A stretch of 64,000 bases of DNA, from assembly GCA_029532625.1 (NCBI GenBank), contig JARFXM010000008.1, positions 1,054,001 to 1,118,000 of the forward strand, given 5' to 3'. Numbering within the stretch: position 1 is the stretch's first letter; every line of letters begins with the position of its first letter. Positions 22,399-34,729 of this stretch are shown here, in pieces. Origin of the DNA: Lomentospora prolificans. Its lineage: Eukaryota; Ascomycota; Sordariomycetes; Microascales; Microascaceae. Made by a program: the position numbers and the translations under genes. Under the pieces are notes generated by a model. It worked only from the letters and a program-made list of their open reading frames with translations, searched no databases and was not told the DNA's origin.

Positions 22399-25300
22399 TA
22401 ATGGTTCGGGGGAGAACTCGCGGTTCATCCGACGCCAGGCTTGCTGGCGACGTGGTATCGTCATCTACCCGTGGAGACATTCAGCCAGTCTACGTTGTTC
22501 GAAATATGAGTCTCCAAATGTTCAAAGCAAGGCTAGAAACCAATATCGTTCGCATCTATGACTCACTGGGTTGATCTAGACCGCATCTTGGGCCCCCTAG
22601 ACTCAGAGCAGAGAAAAACCTTTACATATTCCTGATAAACCGTCGAATTCCCTTCGCTCTCGGTTGAATTAACTCAAATCAAGTCGGAAGGCCACGACGT
22701 TCGCTGCCGCGCATTGGCGTTCTGCATGAACATCTTGCGTCAAGATCCAAAACCGACTGGCAGCCCTACTTGTCGACCGGCTTCGATGCTCAGTGAAATT
22801 CGTTGCTGGCCAAATCCGGATGCGGAATCACGGCTGGTCAGCCGGTTGAGCTTCCACAGTCGGCTCATGAATTCGAAATGAGCATGTCTTGTCCTTAACC
22901 GCTTTGCCGTGCAGACATCTCGCGGTGCTGACGGTGATGGTCTCAAACGCCACAGACATCACCGAGTTGCCGGTGTGGCCATCCACGGCGCCATTCAGGT
23001 GACTTGAGATACCCGGTGCCGTGCGTTGCAAACCAATCCGCTGTCCACTTCCGTCCGGGAGAGCTTGTCCGAATCTCGCTCGGTTTGACGAGCATTTGGT
23101 AAGCCGAGCCGCCGGGTAGGACTGCTGGCATGTCTTTCGTGGATTTCCACCTGCTACTACGTCTTATTACCCCGTATCCTCATTCTTGCTGGCATTCATA
23201 GCCTGTCCTCCCTTTCGGCTCTAGCCTGGCGCCGCAAGCGCATGGCTTCGTTGTGTTGCACCTTGCCCGGTCGCGCGCTTGTTGCAATTGAGGGCTGCGT
23301 GTTCAGCGGTTCGGTGACCACATTTGCTGATTGGTCCTAAACGACCAGTCTGGTGAAGATGGAGTTGATGCCGCGCATTCGACTTGATCTGCTCTTCTGT
23401 CCGCTCTCCCGTGATACGTTCCACGTTGACCTGACTGAGGCCGGCTTGGTCTTGCATGCCATGCCACTGCACCTCCGCCAGCATTGGACTTCCATTACTT
23501 TTTCCTCCCACTCTTATCAACCTTCCTCCACGAATTAAAACACAACATGTATTCTTGACCCGGAATTGGATGCTATTAGGCGCAACCCGAAATTTTTCTG
23601 CCCAACCTACCATCCACCCAAATGATGGCTTCGCTGACACTCAATCAGTCTTCTGGGACGGCTTTGTCACCGCTCCATTGTTTAACAAGGTGTTTCCCTG
23701 CATTCGTCCAATCCGTCCGCGCCATCCCAAGTTGAAGGTCCTTGAGCGGCCGTTCCCGTATCCTCTCCTCGGGAAAACACGGTTGAACATTTCCTCCAAA
23801 CATCGTGGCCTCTGGCGGGCCAGTAATTCAGAATGGCATCAACTTCGCCCTGCGGATTCCATGTCTACACATAGAGCAAATTACCTGATGCCGGACGGAG
23901 CAGGTTACAATGACGTTTTCCTATCGGTGCCACTTGGCCTTTGGTTTTTGCATGCGCGTCCTCCGAGCAGCATACCGGTGGTGTTAGGAAGAGCCACCAT
24001 TCTCCTAGTGGTATGGCGCCGCGGCGGGGGTCGGGGGAGGGGGTGAAATGGGACCCCCGGGGTTGACTCTGTCAACTCTGTCCAGGCCTGTCACCAATTA
24101 CTCCATTGCCAGGCCAGCCCACTCGCAACTCGAACTTTACACGTCTTCGTCTCCCATGCATCCTGTTCGCCATCAGTCGACGAACCAAGCCGTGCGTTGT
24201 CGTCAGCTTGTAATCCACTGGTCTTGGGCCGTTGGATGTTTCCAGCCAACTGGCTTTAGAAAGCCAGCGTCCTCTTGACTGCTTGTCCAGCATTTAGTGG
24301 ACGGGCACGGTTCTCAAAAGAGTGGTTGCGGTCGGCGTAGGCTAATTGGAACCCGATCCAACACTTCGAATCCGTGTACGTACCGGGGGGTGTTTAGAGT
24401 CACGGCCTAGTCGAGGAGTATTCCGGCAGACTCCCAACATAAATGCCCCCATTCCGAACTAGCGATGCTAAACAGAAAACCCTTCCGTGCCCTCTAAACA
24501 AGCCTAAGCCGTTGCATGCACCCACCAAGCAAAAACCCATATCGGTTCTATTTCGTCAGCTCTCTATTCTCGTCGCAGCACGACAACCATACCGTCTGGA
24601 TTCTGTGCCATTTAGTCTGTTACCTCCTGGGTTTCAAGCCCTCTCCAGTACCAGTCTGAAGACCATCTCGACTTAGTATCGTCTGCTTCTTTTCTTGCTT
24701 TCTTTTTCTTTTTCTTTTCGGTTTTGGGCCGCCTGGCAGTTTCCTGGAGTCAAACATGAAATTTTGACATATTATTACTCGCAGGCTTGGGAAATCTTTT
24801 TTTTTTCCCCATCTAGACCTGTGCTTACCAGATCAATTTCCAAAATTCACATCGCAAATTAACCCTCACTCTGTTCCCCTCAGCTCCACCACCGCCCAGC
24901 CCAAAGGACAGCCAGGAGTCCTGTCAAAGCCTAAGACCGTTTTCGTGTCAGGATTCAGGATACCGGACCACCGGACGAACCTAGGAAAACCCGGGATATC
25001 TGGACCCTTGGAGTTGCTTTCTTTCTTCTTTTTTTTTTTCCTTTTCATTTTTTTAAGAGGGGAGGAGGTTGCGTGTTTTTGCAGAGGGCTGCCCATCCCT
25101 ATTTGTCGAATATTTCTAGTCCCCGTTTTCATGCAACAGGGCCAGAAGCTGCCTTACGTTAAAGATTATTGGGTTTCTATCACTCTTTTGGGAACCGAAG
25201 ATCAGGTCTAATTCTAAGAAAGCTTTGAAACCTTGGCCCTCCCCTTTTCTTTTCCGTTTCTTCCTTGGATTGTTAGTCGGATGTGTCGTCGTCTAGTCTT

Positions 25301-25476
25301 TCTTCACGCAAGTTTAACTCTCGTCCCGGTTTGCGCTATCTAGTCTCTCGACTCCCAGGAGCCCGGATCTTGATACACATTTCTTTCCGCTCTGTCGCGA
25401 TCCCCATACTCGCGCTGGCACACACCGGACCTTTTGACCATTTTGAAAGCACAAGCAAGGCAGAGACTACTACGTC

Positions 25477-26827
25477 ATGAGCCGGAGACAGATTGCCCAC
25501 CAGGACCACTTCAGGAGTAGTGCCGTGAGTCCGGGGCCCGGAGCGGCACTCTGGAACTCTTCACGGAGGTAGGTGTGGCCAACACATGATGCTGCAGGTA
25601 CACGAATGCATCGAGGGCTTGTCGCAAGGGTAACTAACAAGGCTTCTGTTAGCCCTGCTTATCTTGATACGCGGCGGGGTAGTAGCCCTCCCGGCCGTAC
25701 TTATTCCCAGCCATCAGGGTAAGTCGAGCCGTATTTCGTCATTACTTTCTGCCTTTTGCCTGTCGTTGTACCCGGTGTCTGGCCGCCTTTATCCCTGTTG
25801 ATTGTTGCACTTCAACCCCCCCTTCGAGAATGGCCATTGATTGCTTATCAACTGTCTTTGAAGCGTGGCAATCTCATCCGGGGCCTACCATGTCCCAATC
25901 GGAATGAACGGGCACGGCCCGCCTCCTCGAGTTGAGACGTCGTTTCCAGTCTCATCTGCCCCACGTGCATTCTCCCCGGGCCGGCCGACATCAGTTGGTT
26001 TTCTTCCCCCTTCAAATTCGGGATATGGCCCATTGAACGGTGGTGGGTCCTCCACAACTGTCTGGAACTCCCAAAGCGCAATGTACTCTCCGACAGATTC
26101 GGTAGATGACATCATCGCGTCCTCGAACCTTTCAGACTGTTCCCTCGATAATGACGTTGGGCCCGGGTCGCCGCCGTCAGGTCCCAGGTACCGTGCCGGA
26201 AGGGGTGGCGGTGTCGACATAAGCGGCCGGCCGGCACAGAGACGGCCATCCAACCGTGACGAGTTTGATGGGCCGCACCATTTCCTCCAGCCCCCGTCTG
26301 CCGAGTACAAAGCGATGCAAGAGCGCGATCTTCCGCATCTCCCTACTAATCTCCCCATCCAAGAGCAGGACTACATCCTGCGACAGATGAATGAGAGGCT
26401 GTCCAAGTGCGCGTTCGATTTCGTAGCCAAGTACCAGTTCCCCATCCCGCTAGCGCCAAACACACGGCCGGTCGAAAAGCCGCAGGACCGTGACTGGGTA
26501 GAGTGGGTGTACCTCCTCAAGCGCTTGGCGACCAAGAGGCGGATCCCAGCGCGAGTGTTGTACAACGGACAGATCAAGCAGTTCGTCCCGACGCTTGAAC
26601 ATTCGCTCGAGATGCGGTACGCGCCGTCTTCGGCGGCGGGGATGAAGAATGGGCAGCAGCAGAGACGTCCGCTCAAGGACGACAGGCACGTTTTGCAACT
26701 GCTTTCTGCCGGGATACAGGTAGCCAAGATCTTGAGGGACCCGGCGGCGATGGAATTTTTGGATAAGCTGTACGCATCGACGGAGAAGCAGATTCAGGAA
26801 CGAGCCCCAACACGGTACCGAGGCTGA
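25477..26827 (+). CDS. Fungal protein of unknown function, probably conserved
   Basis: No function recognised. Three exons (25477-25568, 25653-25718, 25864-26827) give 373 residues. The model starts MSRRQIAHQDHFRSSAVSPG, and phases fit across two GT-AG introns (donors GTAGGT and GTAAGT, a CTAAC branch site in the first). Residues 1 to about 190 are Ser/Pro/Gly-rich and probably disordered. The last 180 or so residues look folded: LPTNLPIQEQDYILRQMNER, KCAFDFVAKYQFPIPL, WVEWVYLLKRLATKRRIPAR, and a helical end HVLQLLSAGIQVAKILRDPAAMEFLDKLY. No membrane segment, signal peptide or zinc motif. The well-structured C-terminus and regular codon use suggest a real, conserved protein. It faces the C2H2 gene across a long intergenic region. 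Confidence 0.8.
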
Positions 26828-29160
26828 AAAAGTAGTTGCGGTCTCTGTTTCGCCCCACCCTCTGTTTTGATGATTTCTATACCCTTCTCGTCTTCATTTC
26901 GCACCCAGGTTTCTGGGAATTGGCAACAGGTACAGGATTGTGTGGGTACACTAGCGGGCGGCATCCAGGATCTAAACGCTGTGAGGAACTCTACGAGCGC
27001 TCATCATTTCGGAGCATATTTGGCCTTTCCCCTTCTTTCCTATTCGCATTTCTCCTTCTACAGGTATCACTTCATCTGGAGTAACATGTTACATGGGCCC
27101 CCATCATCGTTTTCCGCATTGTGCCAGATTCCCTGCTTTCATTTGCAGTTAACGAGGCGATTCATGTGGTCGGGTTTCTTTTTCTTCCCTTTCTTCTTGT
27201 TTCGGGATGACGCCACGTACATGAAGGGCAGTCGGTGACCGTTGTCGTTGTTGTTGTTGTCGCTACACTTGAACGAGAAAGTCGCGTAGCACCAACCCGA
27301 TTAGTTTGTGTCCACACCCTGCCTCCGAAGATGCAGATGGTTCTCAGTATCCACTTTTTTGTTTCCCCCTCTTGGTATGCTTCTTGCCGATGAAATCATA
27401 AGTATTATAGAGCAGCTCTCCCAAAGGGTGTGTTAATTCGGACACCATCGTCAAAAATCGTAGGAAAGCGGCATGGTGGTGCGCAGCATAACCGCCTTGG
27501 TGGTTCGCGCGCTCTTCCCCGCCCTAATCAAGGGCGTCATGTCAACTTCAACACAAGTCCGCCTTCGAAGGATACGTGTTCATCGCCAGCCAGCCTTGGG
27601 GAACATGAAGCGGGGACAGCGAATAGTTTTTGTACACATTCGTCGATGCTCAGGCGTCTTCTGCAATAGGTTTCCGCCTCTTTTTTATTTTCCTCTTCAT
27701 TTTCGTTTTTTTTTTTTTTTCCTTTTTTCCCCACCTCCTTTGTGGTGTATGTCTGTCTACCACTGGCATCACCATTCAGGGCTGAATGAGGTAGGTCACT
27801 GAGGGGCGGGTGCCGCGTGTCGCGTGCTCTCACCTCATCGTCACAAAGCGGGCCGTATCAGAGATACGGAAGAGCTTATGTCTGTGTAACGAAAGGGAAA
27901 GATGGCAGCAGATCTGGGGTGTCACTGCATTTGATATTGGAAATAAAGAGAATTAGAGAGAGAGACAGCGTGGCGAGCAGAGGGGAAGTGCAGCTGGCCC
28001 AATGCTGGCGGCGGGTCGCCTGTTTCGCAAATTATACTAACAGGCTGGCGTCCGGTGAGGAAACGGGCAATTCGGCGTGGGCGGATCCATTTCAGCGGGG
28101 CAAGGCCTTTTATACCGCAGCCGAACGCCGATGATCGTGGTAAACCGTAGACAGCGAGAAGGCCCAAGGATCGAGTCGTTTCGTCCTTCGGTTCCTGATG
28201 ACGAACCGTTTCCAAGTCTTTTTGCCTGCACCAGCTCAGCTTGGACGGGGGAAGTCTTGACTGTGGCCAAAAGAGCGATCCTGGGACTCGAGTGAGAGCT
28301 GGGCAGCTCTTTCCCTTTCCATCACCGACCAAGACGGTTCGGCCAGTAACATTTGACCGTCAGAGCACGAGGTGCAACCCACTTTGATTGGTTGGAAGAG
28401 CTACCGACACAGCCATTTCCTCACCAAATCCCGCCAGAACAATTGCCCAAACCACGACCATGAAACATTGAAACGGCCAAAGATTTCAAGGCTGGCTGCG
28501 TATCAAACGGGGGAGCGGATATTCACGCATGGGCATGCCGGCATCCATCTGCGCTCTGTTCTACACGTTTGGGCTACCGTAAACGTGCGGAGCATCCTGA
28601 GACGGACCTGGTCGCTGGCCCTAAACAGGTTGTCGGTCAGGCATGCTCGTGTCCTAAGGCTCAGCCGACCGTCCTCGTCGGTCTCCCAATTTGGTTAGCG
28701 CCTATGAGGGGCGATGCAACAAATGGCCCATCATCTTACAAAAGATGCTGGGTCGCCGGGCTGGCGTCCTCGAGGTCTTTCCTTGGGAAATGGGTTTTTG
28801 GAAATTTCGGGGTCTTAACGCGAATCATCAGGAATCCGCCGACGTTTTCCAATCAAATATCTGTTCTTTTGTTGTGAGTATTTTGACGAAATAACGCGAG
28901 GGGGATTCTCCGCACAAGAACCTTAGGGATTGGAACAACGCCCACAGCCCCTCTGGATTCGAACTTAGGTGGGAAACCGTAACGGCAGAACGCCGCCTCG
29001 AGATCCTTATTGCCATTTGGGAACCGCCACACCTACAATTCATCCAGCGCCCCGTTCAGGACGAGAACTTTAGCAAACCTTGAGTAGAGAAGTAAAAAGG
29101 GAGAGAAAGGAAAAAAAAAAAGGAAAAAAGAAGCGCAATTTCAAACAGAACACGAACGCC
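26828..29160. other. Intergenic, 2.3 kb
   Basis: Contains the 3' flank of the unknown-function gene and the promoter of the next Zn2Cys6 gene. It has a short GTT repeat (about 27241-27262), T-tracts (about 27705-27720) and one CCAGCCAG octamer (27586-27593). No gene supported. Confidence 0.45.
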
Positions 29161-31536
29161 ATGACATCCACCATGTCTCGCGGTCCGTCCCCCCACGCCT
29201 CCTCGCCGTACGATCCTCGCAGCGACTCGGAAGAATCATGGCAATACATCGACTACGCGAGCACCGGCTCTGGTCCTGCTTCCATTGGTTTCCTACCTAG
29301 CCCCGCGAGCGGAAGCCTCAATGGGTTCGCCGTCGTCGGCCGCGTAGGCGGTCATTCGGTCATTCCCGCACCCGAGTCACCGGCCTATCTCGATTTAGAT
29401 CAGCCCCAGTTCCCGGCGGACTCTACGGCGGGCTTTGCGGATCAGATTGATGGAGGATTCGTGTCCCAGGCCGTTACTAGCTCGCCGTCGGTCCAGTCCG
29501 GGTCTTTGTTTATGGGATCGGGTGCCGCTACGGCCGGGTCAATGGGCTTGGCACCCGGAGACCTACTTCTTACGGATGCGCAGGTAGCCGGTAAGTGACG
29601 CTCCGGATCCCAAGCATAGTCGTCGGGCGCTGGTGCTAATTGTTGATCTATCAGAACTTGTGAATGGGCAAATCTTGCTCGATGATCTTAACAACACGGA
29701 TGTGTTCCCCTGTCTAGATGTTCTAAGGCAGGCTGCGCAGCCAGAGATGGGCATGATCAACTTCCGTTCCGACATGTCCGCTTGGGATCAACAGGCCATG
29801 AACCTGGAGCAGTCCCTAGAGCAGTCTCTGTCTCCTTCCCTGGAAAGCATGTCGTCATCTGACAAGAGTTCACCGTCTCCCAAAGTTGAGCCCGGCACCA
29901 AGTCCGGTTTAGTTATTCGCAAGATCAAGGAGGGGAAGGTCGAGAAGAAGAAGAAGAAGAAGCCCTCGAACGAACAGACGGGCAAATTTGTCATCATGAC
30001 ACCCACTTCCATCAATGCCCACTCGGGCCGGCCCAACCCCTTTGAGTGCTTCGAGGAGGCACTCCGGACATCGCACAAGGGCCGCAAGGGACCGCTCGCA
30101 AACGAAACCAAAGAGAATGCCCTGCAAGTACGCAGGCTAGGCGCCTGCTTCTGTTGCCACAGCCGAAAGGTCAAGTGTGACAAGGAACGACCGTGCAAGA
30201 ACTGCAAGAAGCTCATGATCAACGTGCCACAGATTGTGTGCTGGCAGTTTCCCGATTTCTTGCCGGTTCTCTTCCCTACCTTTATCCGCAAGCACCTTCG
30301 GAAGGAGGAGGTGGCCAAGTTTATCACGGAGAATATCGAAGGATTCACAGTCAACGGACTCGAGCAGACTTGCACCGTCGAGCTGTTCTCCGGGCCTAGG
30401 TTCCGGACGGTTTTGGCGATCCAGGGCAAGTTCTTCACGCCCAAGACGGACGAGGTGACTCAGCATTGGCACTTGCACGCGGACCGCCACGGCGTCGAGC
30501 TCCAGTCGAGGGAAACCGTACCGATCGGCATCGACCCGGAGCAGGGAAGCCAGAGGGATGAGATCAGGAAGAGATGCAAGGAATACGTGGCGGAGATTCT
30601 CAAGGAGCCCCTGTACGCGGAGCAACTCACCGAGACGCTCCAGCACACGGACCTCCCGCAGAGGATCCTCCACATCGTGGGCAACTACCGCGCGCAGACG
30701 GACTCGGTCATCGTCCGCCGGGCGATGAACGTGTACACTCTCCACTACATCCTCACACGGCACCTCTGCATGACGCGCCGCAACGTCCTCAGCCTCCGCG
30801 ACACCAACCTCGTGCCGCAGCACGAGCCGTGGGTGACGCCCCGCGTGCTCAATCGGCAGATCAAGGCGGTGCTCGACGAGATGATGCAGCGCGAGGTGCA
30901 GCTCCTCTTCGAGTCCTTCTCCAAGTCGCTCAAGCCCAAGTCGCGCAAGGAGTGGGCGCCGTGCCTGGCGGCCTTCCTCGTGCTCTGCCTCTTCATGGAG
31001 TCGGTCGAGACGGCGGCGGACACCTTTGTCGTCTGCGAGAACGAGGCCAACAGACGGGCGCGACGGCCGCCCGCGTACGAGCGGTCGTTTGCGCTCAACA
31101 TCAACGCCGAGATTGAGAAGTTGCCGTTTAGGCAGTTTACGTACCAGTTCCACCAGATTTACCAGACGCACACCAAGGACATGTCGGCCAAGTCGTTTAA
31201 CCCGCTCGTGGACGATAGCTTTATGGAGAATGGGGAGTTGGATGCGGCGGCGGTTGAGCTTGTGCAGTCGCTCAAGCAATTGATTGAGGGACCCAGCTGT
31301 AGGTTTTTTTTTTTTTTTTTTTTTTTTCCTTGCCCGGTCATGAGCCATGAACTAACGAGCAAAATTACAACACAGTCGTGGAACTAGATTACCTGACCAT
31401 GGAGCCGATTTTCCCCAACAACGAGAGCCACCCGTACCCGCGGGATGTGTCGTACAACTACTCGGCCAAGCTGGCGTCGAGGTTCCTGCTCTCCTTCACC
31501 AACGAGAAGTACGTATTTGACAACGAATTACCGTAG
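29161..31536 (+). CDS. Zn2Cys6-type protein with atypical cluster
   Basis: Putative nuclear regulator. Exons 29161-29590, 29655-31298 and 31376-31536 give 744 residues. About 310 residues of Ser/Pro/Gly-rich sequence and a run of lysines (KVEKKKKKKPS) precede the cysteine cluster, so the cluster is internal, not N-terminal. It reads C-x2-C-x6-C-x5-C-x2-C-x11-C (CFCC, HSRKVKC, DKERPC, KNC, then C after 11 residues); the last loop is longer than the usual 6-8. About 400 residues of folded-looking sequence follow (for example WQFPDFLPVLFPTFIRKHLR, RRAMNVYTLHYILTRHLC, PCLAAFLVLCLFMESVETAA). This does not look like the common fungal-specific transcription factor domain. The last intron starts with a poly-T run. 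The protein ends SRFLLSFTNEKYVFDNELP; an extra 3' exon cannot be excluded. Confidence 0.82.
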
Positions 31537-32010
31537 GGTCGGTTTTCTTTTTGAAGGAAAAACCCCTTCCGCTCGGTTGGCTTGGTACTTACTGTTGTCG
31601 CACTTCTTTGTAATTATTTACACCATTGGGAGGGCATCTTTCGTCATTCTGTTTCGAGATACCAGGCGTTTTCGAAGTAAGGGATTTTTGGGAATGGGAA
31701 AGTTACGAAACGGCCGATGAGATGATATAGAGATAAGAGTACAAAACAAAAACGTATGGATGCTTCTAGGTACGATGAAATCTCGCTTTGATCATAGGTA
31801 CACATTAGGAAAAGGGATGCAATGTTTGTCCGATTTTAGTCCTGGGGCCGCATCAAAGCAAAACGGCGGAACCAGGGTGGAGCGGACCGGTTGTCTAGAC
31901 CTTTGGATCGTTCTCCCACTTGCGAATGAAATGAATAAGTTAACACCAAGCGGATTGAAAGCCGTAGGGTGCAGGCAAATCGTGGGTTTGTGTCTGTTGT
32001 TTACTGAGAT

Positions 32011-32011
<1 letters not shown>

Positions 32012-32044
<33 letters not shown>
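32012..32044. repeat. Poly-T tract
   Basis: Uninterrupted T homopolymer of roughly 31-33 bases followed by GGGGGG. The exact length is prone to sequencing error. Confidence 0.8.
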
Positions 32045-32045
<1 letters not shown>

Positions 32046-33423
32046 GGGGGTAGTCTTTTTCTCTCCGCAGTAGACTACCAAAACGGGCGGCAGCGGAGGC
32101 GGCTTGATCACGATAGATATAAGACGGGAAAAAGGGGGAGCAAAGCAAACGGAAGCGTGAGGCTCACAACGACGCTCCCAAGCTAAGCCTCAACCGCGTT
32201 CCGATGGCATTCGGCGCCTCACTTAACAACACAAAGGTCCGCCAAGGTTGGCTGAAACCCATCAATCCTCTCGAGGATTGTTATTTTCGGTCAGAGACTT
32301 GCTCTTTCGCAACGTCACCGCCCGGTGAGAGGAGGAGAAGGAAGGGGAAGGGCCGGAAAGGCAGGCTTGTGCTTTTTTTGAGGCCCCGTCTCGATGGGCG
32401 GGTCAAGGTGGGAAGCGGGCAGTTGTGCAAGGTAGGATGCGGCCTCCCAAACGCGAACAAGCTGCCCAGGTGAGGGAGAGCTCGTTGGTTGAGGTTGGGC
32501 ACCCGGCGACTTTCCACTTTGCAAACTTGGGCGAAGACGGCCGTGAAAGCATTAGTCTCTTTGGGATTGCAAATTGCCTTGAAGGCGCGGAGAAGTGGTG
32601 TTTCGCAGTTGTCGCAGAGAGTGGAAAGGGGGAAAAAGAAAAACCATGAGCGCAAAATAAATATCAATTTTTTGTTCAAATTTTCAATTCCATTTGCCTT
32701 GTCACGTGAAAAGGAGGAATTGTGTGTCATGGTGGGTTGACCTTGAACATACTTCGTATTACATTGTCGCCCACTTTCACCCGCTGACGTAAAAAAGTCA
32801 ATATCTGTGGGCAACGGGTATTACCAGCCTGCTGGCTGCTGACCATGGACCACCCCGTATTCTTACAGAGTACCAAAGGTACATTGAGCCTTGCATGTTC
32901 ATTGAACTTGAAGAACACTGAGAGCCTGTTGGGGAATATGACCTAAAAATTTCTCCCTTTTTTTTTTTTTTTTTACTTTCCCTTCTTTTCTTCTCCACAC
33001 ATTTTTCAGCGCACCATTAAATCAACCGGTTGTAAGGTTTTGTTTCCGAACAAAAGATGGACAGACATCCATTTCCCACTTGCTACCGGTCAAGTTGAGT
33101 GCCAGAAGGAACTGCTACCGACAATCCTCTTTTCCACTCCGGGGTCTGGCCCTACTGTGGCGGCTCCGGGCTTGCTGTGCCCTTTTGCTTTCTCCGGCCG
33201 CGAGACGTTGGGGGAGGTTGCCGACATAATATTATTTTTCCTTAATTCTCGGTGGTCGGGGGCGGGCGGGCGGGCGGGAGTGAGAGCGATATGTTCACCT
33301 GCCTGCCCCTGGTTCGTGGTTTGTTACTACTCACATGGATGGCTTTCTTGGGTTTCAAGTAGGTTCTTGGCAGGGAAATGGCATTTGGATTCGAATCCCA
33401 ATAGGCAAAGAAGTGTGTGTGCG

Positions 33424-33424
<1 letters not shown>

Positions 33425-33472
<48 letters not shown>
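33425..33472. repeat. (TG)24 microsatellite
   Basis: Perfect TG dinucleotide repeat, about 24 units, in intergenic DNA. Confidence 0.92.
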
Positions 33473-33474
<2 letters not shown>

Positions 33475-34556
33475 CTTACTGGTAATTTCCCACCTTGTAT
33501 TCTTGCCTCCGCGTGTGTTCCTGGCTTTGGCCTCAAATGTGGGGCTGCCTCAATTGGGTTTGGATTGGTGTGCAGGCTCATGGAGTGCGATTGGCAACGC
33601 ACAGTACTGCGACGAATGGGTCAAGTGGGAGATGTTTGTGGCAACCCACATCCACTGTTGATAACAAGAACCCATCATGGGGGTGTGGGCTTCATGGGGG
33701 TGTTGGCTGATTTTGGATTCGAAATCCCTGTAGTACTCGCTTTCTTTTCCCAGGGCTCCTTTCCTTCTTCTCCTGTTGCTTCGCCGAGTTTGGCTTTTTC
33801 GCTGAGGTAGAGAAACACCCGTCTCCTCTCCCCGTGCCCTACCCTTCAGGATAGCCCGAGTCTACTCGTATTGCGTTGCGTTGGTACCTAAGGAAAGGTA
33901 GGTACGAAGTATGCCTCCTATCATCAAGAAGCATGGAAATATGGATGCAAGACCAAAAATTGTAGGTACTGAGTAGGTAGGTACCTGTCGTATTACATCT
34001 GGCACTATTTTTTTGGGATTGGCCAGCAGGCGAGCGAGCAGTAGTCACGGAAGCCATCCGCCTTTTTTGAGGGGGGGGATTTTTCTCGCACCATTGTGTG
34101 CCTTGCTGGTCTGGCACTTGGCAAAGCCAGCGACACAGGCGTGTGTGTGTATAATCTTGATGGCCAGTGGCGACCGACGAGAGAGCCAGGCCAGCCAGCA
34201 ATTTGAGGTCGAGGTCGCCGGTGCTGTTTCGAAAAACACACGCCAGAAGACACCACCTTGAATCCTTCCCCATGACTCAACGAGGGGGCTTCGAACGCGA
34301 AGAACCTCTTTGTAGATTGTATTTTCCATTTCTTTTCCTTTGTCTTTTTCTATTTTTTTTCCCTCGGTTTCCTCACTACCCTTGCTAGCACATCAAGCAC
34401 ATCCTTTTGAAGGAGGCGTGTTAGTGGCTGCCAGGCCAGGCGAGAGTTAGTGTAAGTCAGGTGTAACTGGCTGAGCCAGTGACCCTCGCTGGCTGCTGGC
34501 TGTAGCTGTACAAATGTTCGGTCAACAACTGGCTCCCATGGATCCATTCCAAGATG

Positions 34557-34563
34557 TATAAAA
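34557..34563 (+). promoter_or_regulatory. TATA box of small gene
   Basis: TATAAAA in the context GATGTATAAAAGAG, 173 bases upstream of the ATG at 34730. The spacing suggests transcription starting near 34590 and a leader of about 140 bases that is pyrimidine-rich. Confidence 0.6.
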
Positions 34564-34729
34564 GAGATCCGTCTTCCACGGGCATTCTCGGTATCATTCT
34601 TTCTATCCATTCCCATTCTCCTTCGATCATCCTATACACTCTACAACTATACTTATTCTGGTTTGGCCTACCAAGCAAGAAAAGAACCATCACCTGTGCT
34701 CTTTCTCCCACCTCTATCAATACAATACC

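Larger units (their letters stand above)
19406..25476. promoter_or_regulatory. 6-kb divergent intergenic region
   Basis: Separates the C2H2 gene (leftward) from the unknown-function gene (rightward), so it holds both promoters. No coding sequence could be supported; open frames here lack domains. It contains a perfect 24-bp palindrome (20581-20604), a pair of 12-bp palindromes (20188-20212), a run of 16 G (21941-21956), an 11-bp inverted repeat (22354-22398), and pyrimidine-rich DNA from about 24660 to 25470. Such long upstream regions are often seen at regulated developmental genes (general knowledge). Confidence 0.5.
31537..34729. other. Intergenic, 3.2 kb, microsatellite-rich
   Basis: No gene supported. 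Holds a T-run of about 31 bases (32012-32044), a (TG)24 microsatellite, related GGATTCGAATCC-type palindromes (33387 and 33715), several GTAGGTAC motifs (33890-33990), one CCAGCCAG octamer (34191) and the promoter of the small gene at 34730. Confidence 0.5.

Noticed and set aside
28950..29050. tRNA-like GTTCGAATCC, minus strand
   Set aside because: Bases flanking the loop do not form a T-arm and there is no cloverleaf.
30137..31348. 403-codon minus-strand open frame opposite the Zn2Cys6-type gene
   Set aside because: Antisense shadow created by GC-rich codon bias of the sense exon, whose cysteine cluster and splicing are coherent.
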